Shown one piece after another: positions 44,802 through 55,005 of a DNA stretch of 64,000 bases. Both the position numbers and the translations under genes were made by a program. Below the pieces are notes generated by a model, which made no database searches, was not told where the DNA came from, and was given only the letters and a program-made list of their open reading frames with translations. Source of the DNA: Chryseolinea serpens (GTDB taxonomy: Bacteria > Bacteroidota > Bacteroidia > Cytophagales > Cyclobacteriaceae); NCBI RefSeq assembly GCF_900129725.1, contig NZ_FQWQ01000007.1, positions 57,495 to 121,494 on the forward strand. The letters run 5' to 3'. Positions within the stretch are counted from its first letter, which is position 1, and each line of letters starts with the position of its first letter.

Positions 44802-46165
44802 TGAAAACGCCTACCTACTCGCAGCTCTCTCCGGCGCAAAGTCGTTTGCTGAGTTATGTTCGGACAAACAACCTCTTGCGTACGGCCGATTACCGTGACA
44901 TCATACAACAGCAGGCCGGCTTTATGTTCCAGCCGCTGCCGATTTTCCTGGAACCCGCGTTGGGCGCGTCGCTCGGTTCGCTCACCCGGGGTCTGTTTGA
45001 ACTCATCAAACAGATCCCCAGTAGGATTTTCAATTTGCGTGCGGCTGACATTGGGGCCTATTATTCCATTCCTGAAAAGCTGGCTGCTCAGCAGCTGAAG
45101 CATTTTGATGTCGGCACGCTAGACAACCTGCTGGGCCGCGCCGATGTGTGTTTGACACCGACGGGTTTTAAGTGTATGGAATTTAATATTTCATCCAATC
45201 TCGGCAACATGTTGGAAATTCACCAGGCGCGCAGACGATACGTTGAGCATGCTTGCCTGAAGGAATATTTCCAGGCGCAGGAGGCAACTTTTGCACCGAA
45301 CATACTCGATCAATATTTTGATTTCATCGCGGCCCAATGTTCAAAAATAAGCGATGACGACACTTTTCATGTCGTGTTTGCATGCCCTGCGCCGGCAGAA
45401 AGTTTTGTGAGCGCGCTCCGGGACATGGGTCTCCGTGGAAGTCAGGGGCACAGATTCACTTTCAATGCCTGTTCTTATTATGATTTGGAGATCCGTGATC
45501 GAAAGATCTTTCACCGTGGAAAAAGAATACACGCCCTTGTCGATCGATATGAGGGATTGATGCCCGATCAGCTTGCAGCCCTCGGGCGTTCTGGCAGTGT
45601 TGTATTATTTGGCGGTAACCTCACCACCTTGCTGCAGAACAAAATCAGCCTTGCGCTTTTATCAGAACTTTCCGACAGCCACTTGTTTACCGACGCCGAA
45701 AGAGCGCTGATCGACAGGTTTGTGCCCTGGACCAGGAAGCTGACAAAGGAGCGGTTGACCCCCGGCAACTATTTTCTTGAATTCCTGATGGATGAAAAGG
45801 ACAGCCTCATTCTGAAGCAATCCAATCTCAGTTCCGGTGAATCGGTGCACATTGGAAAGGAATGCCCCATCGAACGCTGGCAAGCCGTGTTGCACCAGGC
45901 GGGCACAGACGCCAACTGGTTAGTGCAGACCTTTGCCGATTCGATCCGGTATGAATTCCTGGACGACAACGACGGGCTGAGCGACTACATGGGACGCTGG
46001 GGCGCTTATGTCTTCGGCGACAAAATGGGCTACAAAGATCTTATCCTGAAACCCATGGACCAAAATGAAAGTGTGGTCAACGTTCATCACGGGGCACGAT
46101 ATACCTACGTGTTTGAAATGTTGGAAGAACATTCTCACATCCGCGAACAACAGCAAATCGCCTGA
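44801..46165 (+). CDS. Probable circularly permuted ATP-grasp enzyme within the NRPS operon
   Basis: 454 residues. The best signs are 'KCMEFNISSNLGNMLE' near residue 125 and 'SLILKQSNLSSGESVHIGKE' near residue 335. These look like the Glu/Asn metal site and the Lys-plus-glycine-loop ATP site in the order of circularly permuted (type 2) ATP-grasp proteins such as the glutathionylspermidine-synthetase group. These join a carboxylate to an amine using ATP. It is translationally coupled to NRPS 2 (TGATG) and precedes NRPS 3 by 54 bp, so it is part of the pathway. It could form an amide or ester on the peptide or make a monomer. I could not match it to a named enzyme. Confidence 0.55.
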   Translation: MKTPTYSQLSPAQSRLLSYVRTNNLLRTADYRDIIQQQAGFMFQPLPIFLEPALGASLGSLTRGLFELIKQIPSRIFNLRAADIGAYYSIPEKLAAQQLKHFDVGTLDNLLGRADVCLTPTGFKCMEFNISSNLGNMLEIHQARRRYVEHACLKEYFQAQEATFAPNILDQYFDFIAAQCSKISDDDTFHVVFACPAPAESFVSALRDMGLRGSQGHRFTFNACSYYDLEIRDRKIFHRGKRIHALVDRYEGLMPDQLAALGRSGSVVLFGGNLTTLLQNKISLALLSELSDSHLFTDAERALIDRFVPWTRKLTKERLTPGNYFLEFLMDEKDSLILKQSNLSSGESVHIGKECPIERWQAVLHQAGTDANWLVQTFADSIRYEFLDDNDGLSDYMGRWGAYVFGDKMGYKDLILKPMDQNESVVNVHHGARYTYVFEMLEEHSHIREQQQIA

Positions 46166-46219
46166 GCTTGCCAGGCACGTCAACGCGCCATCAAAAACAT
46201 TTCCCATAAAACGATCGCA

Positions 46220-49200
46220 ATGGAAACTACCATTCAAAACCTGATACTCCAGAGTCTGACTACCCATGCCGACAGAATTGCCCTGAAGTCGGGAGCAACC
46301 GCCCTGTCGTACGCGGACCTCGACGAACAGTCTACGCGTTTTGCCAACTACCTTTGTGCTTCCGGGGTCTTGCCCCAGGCGTTTGTGGGTGTTTATTTGA
46401 GTCAACGCACAGAAATCATCATTGCCCTGCTGGGCATTCTCAAGGCGCGTTGTGTGTTTGTGCCACTGGATCCGGCGGCCCCGCATGAACGTGTACTGAA
46501 ACAGATTCAAAAGGCGAAACTTGCTTTCCTGGTGGGACAGCCCGACACATCGCCCGAGATCTTATCGGGGTGCATTCAGGCCGGCGTTTCCTTCGGTGAT
46601 TTTTTATCCGGTATTCATTTTCCGGCAGCCGCCTTATGGAGTCACAATTTTTCGCCGAACGATAGAGCCTACTTGTATTTTACTTCCGGATCAACCGGGC
46701 AACCCAAAGCTATTCTGGGCCGGAACGAAAGTCTTCATCACTTTATCGATTGGGAGGTTCGCGAATTTGGAATACACGAGACGGACACGTTCGGTCAGCT
46801 CACGGTGCCCACGTTCGATGTTTTTTTACGCGACGTGCTAACGCCGCTCGCAGCCGGTGCTACGCTGGTGATTCCGGAGCGAAATGAAATTTCCCTGGCT
46901 GATTGGGTACAAAAAAACGAGATCACCTTTCTTCATTTGGTACCCAGCCTGTTCAAGGCCATGATGAAAGATGCCGGAAGCCGCTTCGATAAACTGCGCT
47001 ATGTGTTGCTGGCCGGCGAAAAACTATTGCCGGCGCTCGTGAAGCAATGGTACACACATTTTAACAGGCAAACACGGCTCGTCAATGTTTATGGTCCAAC
47101 GGAGACAACATTAGCCAAGGCGTTTTACGTCGTCACCGAAACGGATGGGGACGGCGCTTCGGTTCCTGTGGGTAAACCTATTCCCGGGGCGCGGTTCATT
47201 GTGTTGAATGATGCCCTGGAGGTTTGCGATGTGATGGAAAAAGGAGAACTCTACATTCGCACCCCCTATATGAGTTTTGGTTATTACGACGACCCGGCGC
47301 TCACGGCCAAAGTCTTTGTGCCGTCGCCATTCGGAAAACCGGAGACCATCTACAAAACCGGCGACATGGCCTGTCAGCGACCCGATGGAAATTTTGAACT
47401 CCTTGGCCGTCGTGACCGGCAGGTGAAAGTGCGCGGTATAAAAGTAGAACTGGATGAGATCGAAAAGCTGCTGCTTCGCTGTCCCTTGGTCGATGAAGCG
47501 GTGGTGGTGCACGAGGATACTGAAAAGGGCGTTGTTATTAAAGCCTTTTTAAAATCACGTGAACCTGGCCGCGCGGATTTTCAAGACGTGATCTGGAATT
47601 TTTTGCACGAGGCATCGCCGCGTCACATGATGCCGCAGAAATTGCATAGGTTGTCGGACATCCCTCGCACCGTGAACGGGAAGGTTGACCTGGAGAAATT
47701 AAGACGGATGGAGACGCCTTCTGCGCCCGCGCAACGCAAAAGCCCGGCGACCGAAATGGAATCGAAACTCGTGGCGATCTGGAAAAACATTCTCGAACAA
47801 GAAGATATTGGGCTCGACGATCGCTTTTATGAAGCCGGGGGCAACTCCTTGAATGTGATGTCGCTGCTCTACGAGATAAACCGTTGCTTCCAGGTGCGTG
47901 TCAGTGTAGAGGATTTTTATAAGAACGACACCGTTCAACTATTGGCCAGGCACTTGGAGATGGCCGTGGCAGCACCCGTTGCTGCAGCGCCGTCAGGTGA
48001 AGCCGGCTATTATCCGTTAACCCAAATGCAGGTGCAACTGTTTTCCTCTCTGGAAGAAAAACATCCGCTCACGTACAATATTGTGAATTGCTTTACCATC
48101 AAAGGCGCGAATGTCAGGTCGATTGACTATGCGAGCATCATGAACATGCTGGTGCAACGACATGAAAGCCTCCGTACATATTTTGATCGCGTAGACGGAA
48201 TGCCCGTGCAACGGGTCCTGCCACAAGGGCGGGTAAGCATCACAGAACTTTTTGCCCACGAAAATGCCGAAGACAGGCTTCAGCCACACGACGTGTATAG
48301 CTTTCCGCTTTTTCGCGTCTATGTGAAGCGCTCCAAGCCTGATGTCCACCGCGTCACGATTGATATCCATCACCTCATCTCCGACGCCTTATCACAGAGC
48401 ATTCTGATGAAAGAATTTCTGACGTTGGCGAAGGGTCAAATGTTGCCGGAAGTATCGCATCAGTTCAGGGATTTTATTGCATGGGAACAGGGCCATGCGC
48501 CCGAGACCGCTGCCGGGCATACCGAATTTGCAGACACGTCACTGGCCATCCAGTTTCCCTACTACAAAAAGGAATGGCATCACGAAGAAAACCACGCCGG
48601 GGTGTTGGCCGAGGAAATTTCCGAAGCCAGCCAGCAACGCCTGAAAGCGCTGGCGAGTGAAAATGGGTCTACCCTGTTCAACGTGCTGTATACGGCCTAT
48701 TTTATATTGATGGCGAAGATCTCGGGTCAACGGAATGTAGCCGTGGCCGCGCCGGTTTCTTTCCGGCACGAGCCGGCCTTTCAACAACTGGTTGGACCGG
48801 TATTCAGCATGATGATTGTGCCGGCACGAATCGACGACGGCACCCGGTTTGTGGACTTGCTGCAGGTTGTCACTTCCAAGGTAGCCGCCGCACAACAAGG
48901 GCACTACCGGCTGGACGCGGTGTTGCCGGCCCTTCGGGCAACACGCGATGAAGCGGTGAATACGATTTTCTCCTTCGACGTCTATGAACCTCAAGCACAA
49001 GACCGTGAATTCACCGTCGAGCCGGTCTTCCACAACAAGCAGACGGCGAAGTATCCGTTCTACGTCGAATACGTTTCCCGACCACATGAGGGTTTGATCA
49101 CGTTTCGATGGGACCGCAGCACGTTCGACGACCAGGTGGTAAAGCAATTTGCGGCCGACTTTCGGATGATATGGGAAACCGTACTCGACCATCCTGAAGT

Positions 49201-49279
49201 GTCTTTTGCCGACATCGTTCTTCATCACGGCCTGGCCACGCAAGTTCAAAATCCCGTCGCCATTGAATTTAATTTTTGA
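46220..49279 (+). CDS. NRPS 3: A(unknown)-PCP-C
   Basis: 1019 residues with no leading C domain; the final C of NRPS 2 must serve it. A (1 to about 495; 'FTSGSTGQPKAILG' near 153), PCP ('AGGNSLNV', Ser near 543) and C (about 595-1010). The C active site reads 'HHLISDALS', with Ala where Gly is usual in HHxxxDG; the two histidines and Asp remain. The pocket reads about D-V-R-H-L-A-V-L-A, which I do not recognise. The segment 'LTVPTFDVFLRDVLTPL' differs from the other A domains of the line. There is no epimerase, so the residue should stay L. Confidence 0.9.
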   Translation: METTIQNLILQSLTTHADRIALKSGATALSYADLDEQSTRFANYLCASGVLPQAFVGVYLSQRTEIIIALLGILKARCVFVPLDPAAPHERVLKQIQKAKLAFLVGQPDTSPEILSGCIQAGVSFGDFLSGIHFPAAALWSHNFSPNDRAYLYFTSGSTGQPKAILGRNESLHHFIDWEVREFGIHETDTFGQLTVPTFDVFLRDVLTPLAAGATLVIPERNEISLADWVQKNEITFLHLVPSLFKAMMKDAGSRFDKLRYVLLAGEKLLPALVKQWYTHFNRQTRLVNVYGPTETTLAKAFYVVTETDGDGASVPVGKPIPGARFIVLNDALEVCDVMEKGELYIRTPYMSFGYYDDPALTAKVFVPSPFGKPETIYKTGDMACQRPDGNFELLGRRDRQVKVRGIKVELDEIEKLLLRCPLVDEAVVVHEDTEKGVVIKAFLKSREPGRADFQDVIWNFLHEASPRHMMPQKLHRLSDIPRTVNGKVDLEKLRRMETPSAPAQRKSPATEMESKLVAIWKNILEQEDIGLDDRFYEAGGNSLNVMSLLYEINRCFQVRVSVEDFYKNDTVQLLARHLEMAVAAPVAAAPSGEAGYYPLTQMQVQLFSSLEEKHPLTYNIVNCFTIKGANVRSIDYASIMNMLVQRHESLRTYFDRVDGMPVQRVLPQGRVSITELFAHENAEDRLQPHDVYSFPLFRVYVKRSKPDVHRVTIDIHHLISDALSQSILMKEFLTLAKGQMLPEVSHQFRDFIAWEQGHAPETAAGHTEFADTSLAIQFPYYKKEWHHEENHAGVLAEEISEASQQRLKALASENGSTLFNVLYTAYFILMAKISGQRNVAVAAPVSFRHEPAFQQLVGPVFSMMIVPARIDDGTRFVDLLQVVTSKVAAAQQGHYRLDAVLPALRATRDEAVNTIFSFDVYEPQAQDREFTVEPVFHNKQTAKYPFYVEYVSRPHEGLITFRWDRSTFDDQVVKQFAADFRMIWETVLDHPEVSFADIVLHHGLATQVQNPVAIEFNF

Positions 49280-49300
49280 TATACCCATACCGTTGAATCT

Positions 49301-52300
49301 ATGAATACCGAGCGTTCCCTGGACCGGTTGAGGATCTATGCCAGCCAACACGTAGAGAAATCGCGCTACTGGCAGCAAGCCCTTCACCACGCCGATCACC
49401 GGCCAATTTTCGAGGATGTGAAAATGTTTCCCGCAGGCGATATTGAAACCGCTACGTTTCGCTGGGAAGACGAAGGCATCAGACCGGTCGGAAAAATTGC
49501 GCCCGACCCGGGATCGCTGTTGATACTTTTGCTGTCGGGCCTTCGCGTATTGCTTTGGATGTATACCGGAGAACGCAGTCGCATTCTGTGTACCCCCGTG
49601 CCGGGCAATCCCGGCGAGCATCCGGTGAACCGGGTGATACCCCTGCGAAACACTGTCGCACCGGACTCGACCTTTAAACAAATGCTCTTTGATGAGAGGG
49701 ACCGTTTTCAGGAAGCCCACAGGCATGCCGACTTTCCCACGGAAATGATGGTGGAAAACCTGGTGGCCAGCCATGCGATCCAATCGAGCGACGATCTTTT
49801 TACCGTGGGGCTTAGCGTGTCCGGTTTGCAAGACGCCAAGATCTTTGACAACCTTAACCTGGAGTTGCACTTTCGTTTCAGTCAATCCGAAAAAGGCTTG
49901 ACCGGCCAGGTGCAATACAACACGGGTCGCTATACGGAGGCGCGCATTCAGCGCATGATCGGACATTTCAGACAGCTGCTCTTGCAGGTCTTACGCGTTC
50001 CCGACACGCCGCTGACAGCGCTGCACATTCTCACCGCCGCCGAAACCACGGCGCGGCAACAGTTTAATAACACGGCCACGCCCTTGTCTGATCAGTCTGT
50101 GCTAAGCCTATGGCTGGATTGGGTTGAGCGCGCGCCACATAAAATTGCCGTAACGCACGGCGACACGCGGTGGACCTACGCGGATCTGGATAACGCTTCC
50201 AACGCCATAGCGGCCACCCTCCGCCAACGGGGCTGCGCAACGGGTAGCCTGGTGGCGATCTCGATGCAGCGGTCGCCTGCGATGCTGGCCGGCATATTGG
50301 CCATAGGCAAAGCAGGAGGGACCTTTCTGCTCATCGATACGGCCCTGCCCGATGAAAGAGTGCAGTACATGCTAGAAGATAGCCAGGCCACCATGCTGCT
50401 GTGCGATCCGTCTCGCGACGGACGTTTTGCCAGTGTGTGTCCCGAGTTGGTCGTCACCGAAACGCAGCCGGTTCCGACGCAACTCGTTATCGTGCCTCAG
50501 GCATCTACGGCCTATGTTCTCTATACATCGGGTTCGACGGGCATGCCCAAAGGCGTGCGGATTTCACAGCGCGCGTTGTCCAACTACATCCAATGGGCAG
50601 CAGATCAATATGTGGAACGGGAAGAAAGTGTCTTCGCGTTGCACACTTCGATCTCGTTTGACCTCACGCTCACATCCATTTTCGTTCCCCTGGTGTCGGG
50701 TGGATGTATTTCGATTCCCAGACATACCGACGCGGAAACCGGGTTGCACCAGGTTTTTGAAGAGGGTGTGTTTGACATCATCAAACTAACGCCATCACAT
50801 TTGCGCGTGATCCAGACCTTGGACGATAAATATCTCCTGAAGTTCGCGGATCGTCGCCTGGTGTTCATCGTTGGCGGCGAAGATCTCGACGAGCATCTTG
50901 CTCGGTCAATCGATGAAAAATTTAAGGGCAACATCACGATCTACAATGAATACGGTCCCACGGAAGCAACGGTGGGCTGCATGATTTTTCAATACGGTTC
51001 GGGCCCCACCGAGCACAGTTCCGTTGCGATTGGCAAACCCATTGCAAACACAACCATCGATTTGCTGGACGAGCAACTGCGGCCGGTTCCCACAGGACTG
51101 GTGGGGGAGATCTACATCGGCGGCGCAGGTCTCGCCGAGGGCTATCACAACCAAGATGCGGCCACGCGTCGTGCGTTCATCATCCACCCTGAATCAGGCG
51201 TGCGCCTTTACAGATCCGGCGACTATGCCCGGCAGTTGGAAAATGGCGACTTGCTTTACCTGGGGCGCAAAGACGGTCAGCTCAAAGTGCGTGGACATCG
51301 CGTCGACGCAGGGGAGGTGGAGCACTTCATCCGCCAATATCCGGGCATTGCCGATGCCGCCGTGACGCTGATCAAAGGCAATATAACCGGAAGCGCGCTT
51401 TGTGGCTACTACATCACGACAACACACATCGACGACGAGGCACTCGTTGCGCACCTGGAAGGTCATCTTCCGTCCTATGCCATACCCAGCCGGTTTTGCC
51501 GGATGGAAAAATTTCCACTTACTGTGAATGGAAAATTGGACAGGGAGAAGCTCCCAATACCCCAGCACCATGCAGACTCACGAAAGGCGCCCCGCACCGA
51601 ACCGGAGCGCGCCATGGCACAGATCTGGCAACAGATCTTGCAACTCGATCGCGTGGCGATCGACGACAACTTCTTTCTGCTGGGCGGCGATTCCATAAAG
51701 GCGCTGCAACTGGTTTATAAAATGCGTGCCGTTGGTTATGGTGTTACTGTATCGGATATTTTTCGCCACCGTACGATTGAGCGCATTGCCCGTGGAGTCG
51801 CCGTACTGACCAACTCGCCGGAGACAACTGAAAAGGTGGAAGGCATTGCGCCGCTAACACCCATTCAAACATGGTTCTTTAAAAATCAGGTACACGACCG
51901 GCATCATTACGTTCAATCGGTGGTGTTGCGTTTTGAAAAAAACATAGCTGCCGCAGTGGTGCGCGAGGCGTTCCAAAAAATTATGGATCACCACGACGCC
52001 TTGCGAACAACGTTTACCACGGAGCCCGATGGATCGGTGACCCAGCGGACATGGCCCGCCGGCGCGGTATCGCCCGAGGTAGAAACGTTTACTGACGATC
52101 CGGAAACCTTCGATACCGCCATGGCCCGCGCGAAAGCTTCGCTCGACCTGGCCCACGGGCCGCTGATCAAGCTGGCACTGTTTCAGGCACCGGATCATGC
52201 ACGCCTTTTCGTGGCGATCCATCACCTGGTGGTGGACACCGTGTCGTGGCGCATTCTGATCGAGGACCTGACTGCGTTGCTGGAACAAAATGAAAAAGAC

Positions 52301-54967
52301 ATGCCGTACACGCTGCCGTCAAAGGGCGTTGCCTTCATGGCATGGTCTGGTGCCATACGCGACTACCAGGGGCGGCCAAAGTATGATCAGGCAAAAAAAT
52401 ATTGGCAGGAGGTCTCTCAGAAAAAATGTGATGGACTACCCCTTGATTTTCCGCAGGGGAGTAATACACAAGCCGACCAGCAGGTGGAGACCCTGCGCCT
52501 TACCGAAGCCTTGAGTGCGCAATTGCTGACGAACGCAAACGGAGCCTTTGGCACCCAATTGCACGAGCTGTTGCTGACGGCGCTGACCGACGGCCTTCGG
52601 AAAACGTTCGACCTGAAGACGATCCGCCTCGACGTCGAGAGTCATGGACGCGAGAGCGCGTTGCTAAATAAAGATGTTAGCCGAACCGTGGGATGGTTCA
52701 CAACCTTTTATCCCGTTGCTTTTTCAGGAGCCGCGCATGACACAGTTTCCGACAGGATCTTGCTCGTAAAAGAAGCGTTGCGGCAAATTCCGCAAGCGGG
52801 TTTCGATTACGGGATCATTACGCAACTGGAATCGGTCGTGGCGCCCACGCCGTCGGAGATCAGTTTCAATTACCTGGGACAGGTGGATGCCGATCTCCGG
52901 CAGGCGACCTTTAGCGTGACGTCAGCACCCGGACCGGATGTCAGCGCCAGACATCGTCGTTGCTATAGCCTTGCGGTGTCGGGAATCTTTTTGAACCAGG
53001 CGCTCGAGGTGAGCGTTGCGTACAGCAACCAGCAATATGCGGCGGAAACCATCCGAACTTTGCTGCATAACGTGGCGGAGGCTGCGCAATCCATTGTATC
53101 GGCATGCCTGTCGACCGCCAAGCGGATCTTTTCGCCGTCTGATTTCTCGTACAAACGGTTGTCACAGGATGTGCTGGACATGCTCACAAGCCGCTATACC
53201 ATCCAAGATATACACGCTTTGTCGCCCATCCAGGAAGGCATGCTGTTTCATAAGATCATGCACCCTGCGTCGGCGGTTTACGTTTCGCAGTCGTCAAGTC
53301 GCATTCGGGGCGATTTCGACCATACTTTATTTTTACAGAGTTTGAAAATACTGGTCGGGCGTCACGACACATTGCGCACGGTATTTATACACGAGGGTCT
53401 CGACAGGCCAGTGCAAGTGGTGCAGCAGCCAGGCGAATTATTTGCCACCAGCGTCGACCTCACCGATGGCACCGGCAAGCCTTTGACAGAAGAGGACCGG
53501 TCGCGACGTGTAACCGAATTTCTGGCGCGCGACCGTGCGGCCGGATTTGACCTTGACCGGAATGGCTTTCGCGCTACCGCCCTCAAGCTTGGCCCTCAGG
53601 ATACGGAAGTGATTTTTAGCTACCACCACATCCTGATGGACGGCTGGTGCATGAGTCTCCTGTTGACACAACTCCTCGAAATTTACAAAGCCGGCGCCCT
53701 TGGGCAGTCGCCAGCGCTTCCGGCCCCATCACAATTTGGGGAATATTTAACGTGGCTCCAGGACCGGGATGTCCAAAGCGGCATGACCTTCTGGAAAAAT
53801 TATCTGCAAGGGTTCACGGGCGCGACAGCGATCCCCCGAACAGCAGAACCCACGACAGCCGACCGTCTGGATGCTTCCCGTTATAAGGATTTGAAATTGA
53901 ACCTTGGCGCCGAACTGACGGCTGGCCTGCAACGCGTCGGTCGCGAATCGCAGGTTACTTTGAATACCCTTTTTCAAGTGGCTTGGGGCCTGCTCCTGAA
54001 ACAATACAACAACAGCGATGATGTGGTGTTTGGAACGGTGGTCAGCGGAAGAGCCGCGGATATTGCCGGCGTCGAATCCATGGTGGGATTGTTCATCAAT
54101 ACCGTTCCGAATCGTATACGTTTTTCGGGATCGGATACGCTGCGTAAAACGTGGCAGCACTACCAGGACGTCGCGTTGACAACAGAGTCGCACCACCATA
54201 TTTCCCTGGCGGAGATACAGCAGCAGGTGTCGCCGAATAAAATGTTGTTCGATCACATTTTTGTATTTGAAAACTACCCTGTCGACCCCCTCTTCAAAAA
54301 AATCAGTCACGACAACGCCCAGGGTGTCGAGTTCTTCCCCGGCTTATTCATTACGGGGAATAACGTTTGTGAAGCCACACACTATGATCTCGCCCTCGTG
54401 ATTCTGCCGGGGGAAACGCTGACGGTCAACTTTAAATACAACCAGTCGGCACTCGATGTGGCGCTCATCCATCAATTGTATCATGAGTTTGTCGGTGTAC
54501 TCCAGGCCATGGTGAAGGACCCAGGCCAAAAGATTGGCGACCTGCAGAGGGTGCCAGCAAAGGAGGCGAAATCGCCGCGCTATTTTATACGCCGGGAGAG
54601 ATTACCCCTTGCCGTGAAAGGCGCGACACCCACGGAAACAGAACTTCCGGCTCCATTAGCGCAACAGCCTGCGAGCACTGCGTTGGCACTGCACGCGCGC
54701 ATGATGCGGGTTTGGGCGAACGTACTGGAGATTGACGCCGGAACCATTTCCGCTGACGCCAATTTCTTTGACATCGGGGGACATTCCCTGAAAGTCACGC
54801 AGTTGGTAACACACCTTCAACAGGAATTTGGCGTGCGGGTTCCGATCGCCGAAGTCTTTAAACATCCCACCGTCGAAGAACTCGCGCTCTTTATAGAAGT
54901 CAACGCGTGGCATGAACATCGTGAGCGCGTACCGGCCGCCGCAATGCGGGAAGTAACGATAGAATAG
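49301..54967 (+). CDS. NRPS 4: half-C-A(Asn)-PCP-E-C-(A lost)-PCP
   Basis: 1888 residues. The first 255 or so match only the C-terminal half of a condensation domain ('SRYWQQALHH' onward) with no HHxxxDG half, and only 21 bp separate it from NRPS 3. A follows (about 275-775; 'YTSGSTGMPKG', pocket D-L-T-K-I-G-E-V-G, Asn), PCP ('GGDSIKA' near 797), E (about 850-1285; 'HHLVVDTVSW') and C (about 1305-1735; 'HHILMDGW'). Then, without an A domain, comes a PCP ('IGGHSLKV', Ser near 1828). The linker 'FIRRERLPLAVKGATPTE' resembles the end of an A domain, so an A domain seems to have been deleted. That carrier must be loaded by an outside enzyme. The chain ends '..REVTIE'. Confidence 0.9.
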   Translation: MNTERSLDRLRIYASQHVEKSRYWQQALHHADHRPIFEDVKMFPAGDIETATFRWEDEGIRPVGKIAPDPGSLLILLLSGLRVLLWMYTGERSRILCTPVPGNPGEHPVNRVIPLRNTVAPDSTFKQMLFDERDRFQEAHRHADFPTEMMVENLVASHAIQSSDDLFTVGLSVSGLQDAKIFDNLNLELHFRFSQSEKGLTGQVQYNTGRYTEARIQRMIGHFRQLLLQVLRVPDTPLTALHILTAAETTARQQFNNTATPLSDQSVLSLWLDWVERAPHKIAVTHGDTRWTYADLDNASNAIAATLRQRGCATGSLVAISMQRSPAMLAGILAIGKAGGTFLLIDTALPDERVQYMLEDSQATMLLCDPSRDGRFASVCPELVVTETQPVPTQLVIVPQASTAYVLYTSGSTGMPKGVRISQRALSNYIQWAADQYVEREESVFALHTSISFDLTLTSIFVPLVSGGCISIPRHTDAETGLHQVFEEGVFDIIKLTPSHLRVIQTLDDKYLLKFADRRLVFIVGGEDLDEHLARSIDEKFKGNITIYNEYGPTEATVGCMIFQYGSGPTEHSSVAIGKPIANTTIDLLDEQLRPVPTGLVGEIYIGGAGLAEGYHNQDAATRRAFIIHPESGVRLYRSGDYARQLENGDLLYLGRKDGQLKVRGHRVDAGEVEHFIRQYPGIADAAVTLIKGNITGSALCGYYITTTHIDDEALVAHLEGHLPSYAIPSRFCRMEKFPLTVNGKLDREKLPIPQHHADSRKAPRTEPERAMAQIWQQILQLDRVAIDDNFFLLGGDSIKALQLVYKMRAVGYGVTVSDIFRHRTIERIARGVAVLTNSPETTEKVEGIAPLTPIQTWFFKNQVHDRHHYVQSVVLRFEKNIAAAVVREAFQKIMDHHDALRTTFTTEPDGSVTQRTWPAGAVSPEVETFTDDPETFDTAMARAKASLDLAHGPLIKLALFQAPDHARLFVAIHHLVVDTVSWRILIEDLTALLEQNEKDMPYTLPSKGVAFMAWSGAIRDYQGRPKYDQAKKYWQEVSQKKCDGLPLDFPQGSNTQADQQVETLRLTEALSAQLLTNANGAFGTQLHELLLTALTDGLRKTFDLKTIRLDVESHGRESALLNKDVSRTVGWFTTFYPVAFSGAAHDTVSDRILLVKEALRQIPQAGFDYGIITQLESVVAPTPSEISFNYLGQVDADLRQATFSVTSAPGPDVSARHRRCYSLAVSGIFLNQALEVSVAYSNQQYAAETIRTLLHNVAEAAQSIVSACLSTAKRIFSPSDFSYKRLSQDVLDMLTSRYTIQDIHALSPIQEGMLFHKIMHPASAVYVSQSSSRIRGDFDHTLFLQSLKILVGRHDTLRTVFIHEGLDRPVQVVQQPGELFATSVDLTDGTGKPLTEEDRSRRVTEFLARDRAAGFDLDRNGFRATALKLGPQDTEVIFSYHHILMDGWCMSLLLTQLLEIYKAGALGQSPALPAPSQFGEYLTWLQDRDVQSGMTFWKNYLQGFTGATAIPRTAEPTTADRLDASRYKDLKLNLGAELTAGLQRVGRESQVTLNTLFQVAWGLLLKQYNNSDDVVFGTVVSGRAADIAGVESMVGLFINTVPNRIRFSGSDTLRKTWQHYQDVALTTESHHHISLAEIQQQVSPNKMLFDHIFVFENYPVDPLFKKISHDNAQGVEFFPGLFITGNNVCEATHYDLALVILPGETLTVNFKYNQSALDVALIHQLYHEFVGVLQAMVKDPGQKIGDLQRVPAKEAKSPRYFIRRERLPLAVKGATPTETELPAPLAQQPASTALALHARMMRVWANVLEIDAGTISADANFFDIGGHSLKVTQLVTHLQQEFGVRVPIAEVFKHPTVEELALFIEVNAWHEHRERVPAAAMREVTIE

Positions 54968-55005
54968 GTTCGGAGGAAAAAAAACAAAATTTTAGCGGCA
55001 CGCGA

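Noticed and set aside
48539..49966. 475-codon open frame on the minus strand
   Set aside because: It lies wholly opposite NRPS 3 and NRPS 4, whose domain motifs run through the same bases. Long antisense frames are expected in GC-balanced NRPS DNA and it shows no motif of its own.
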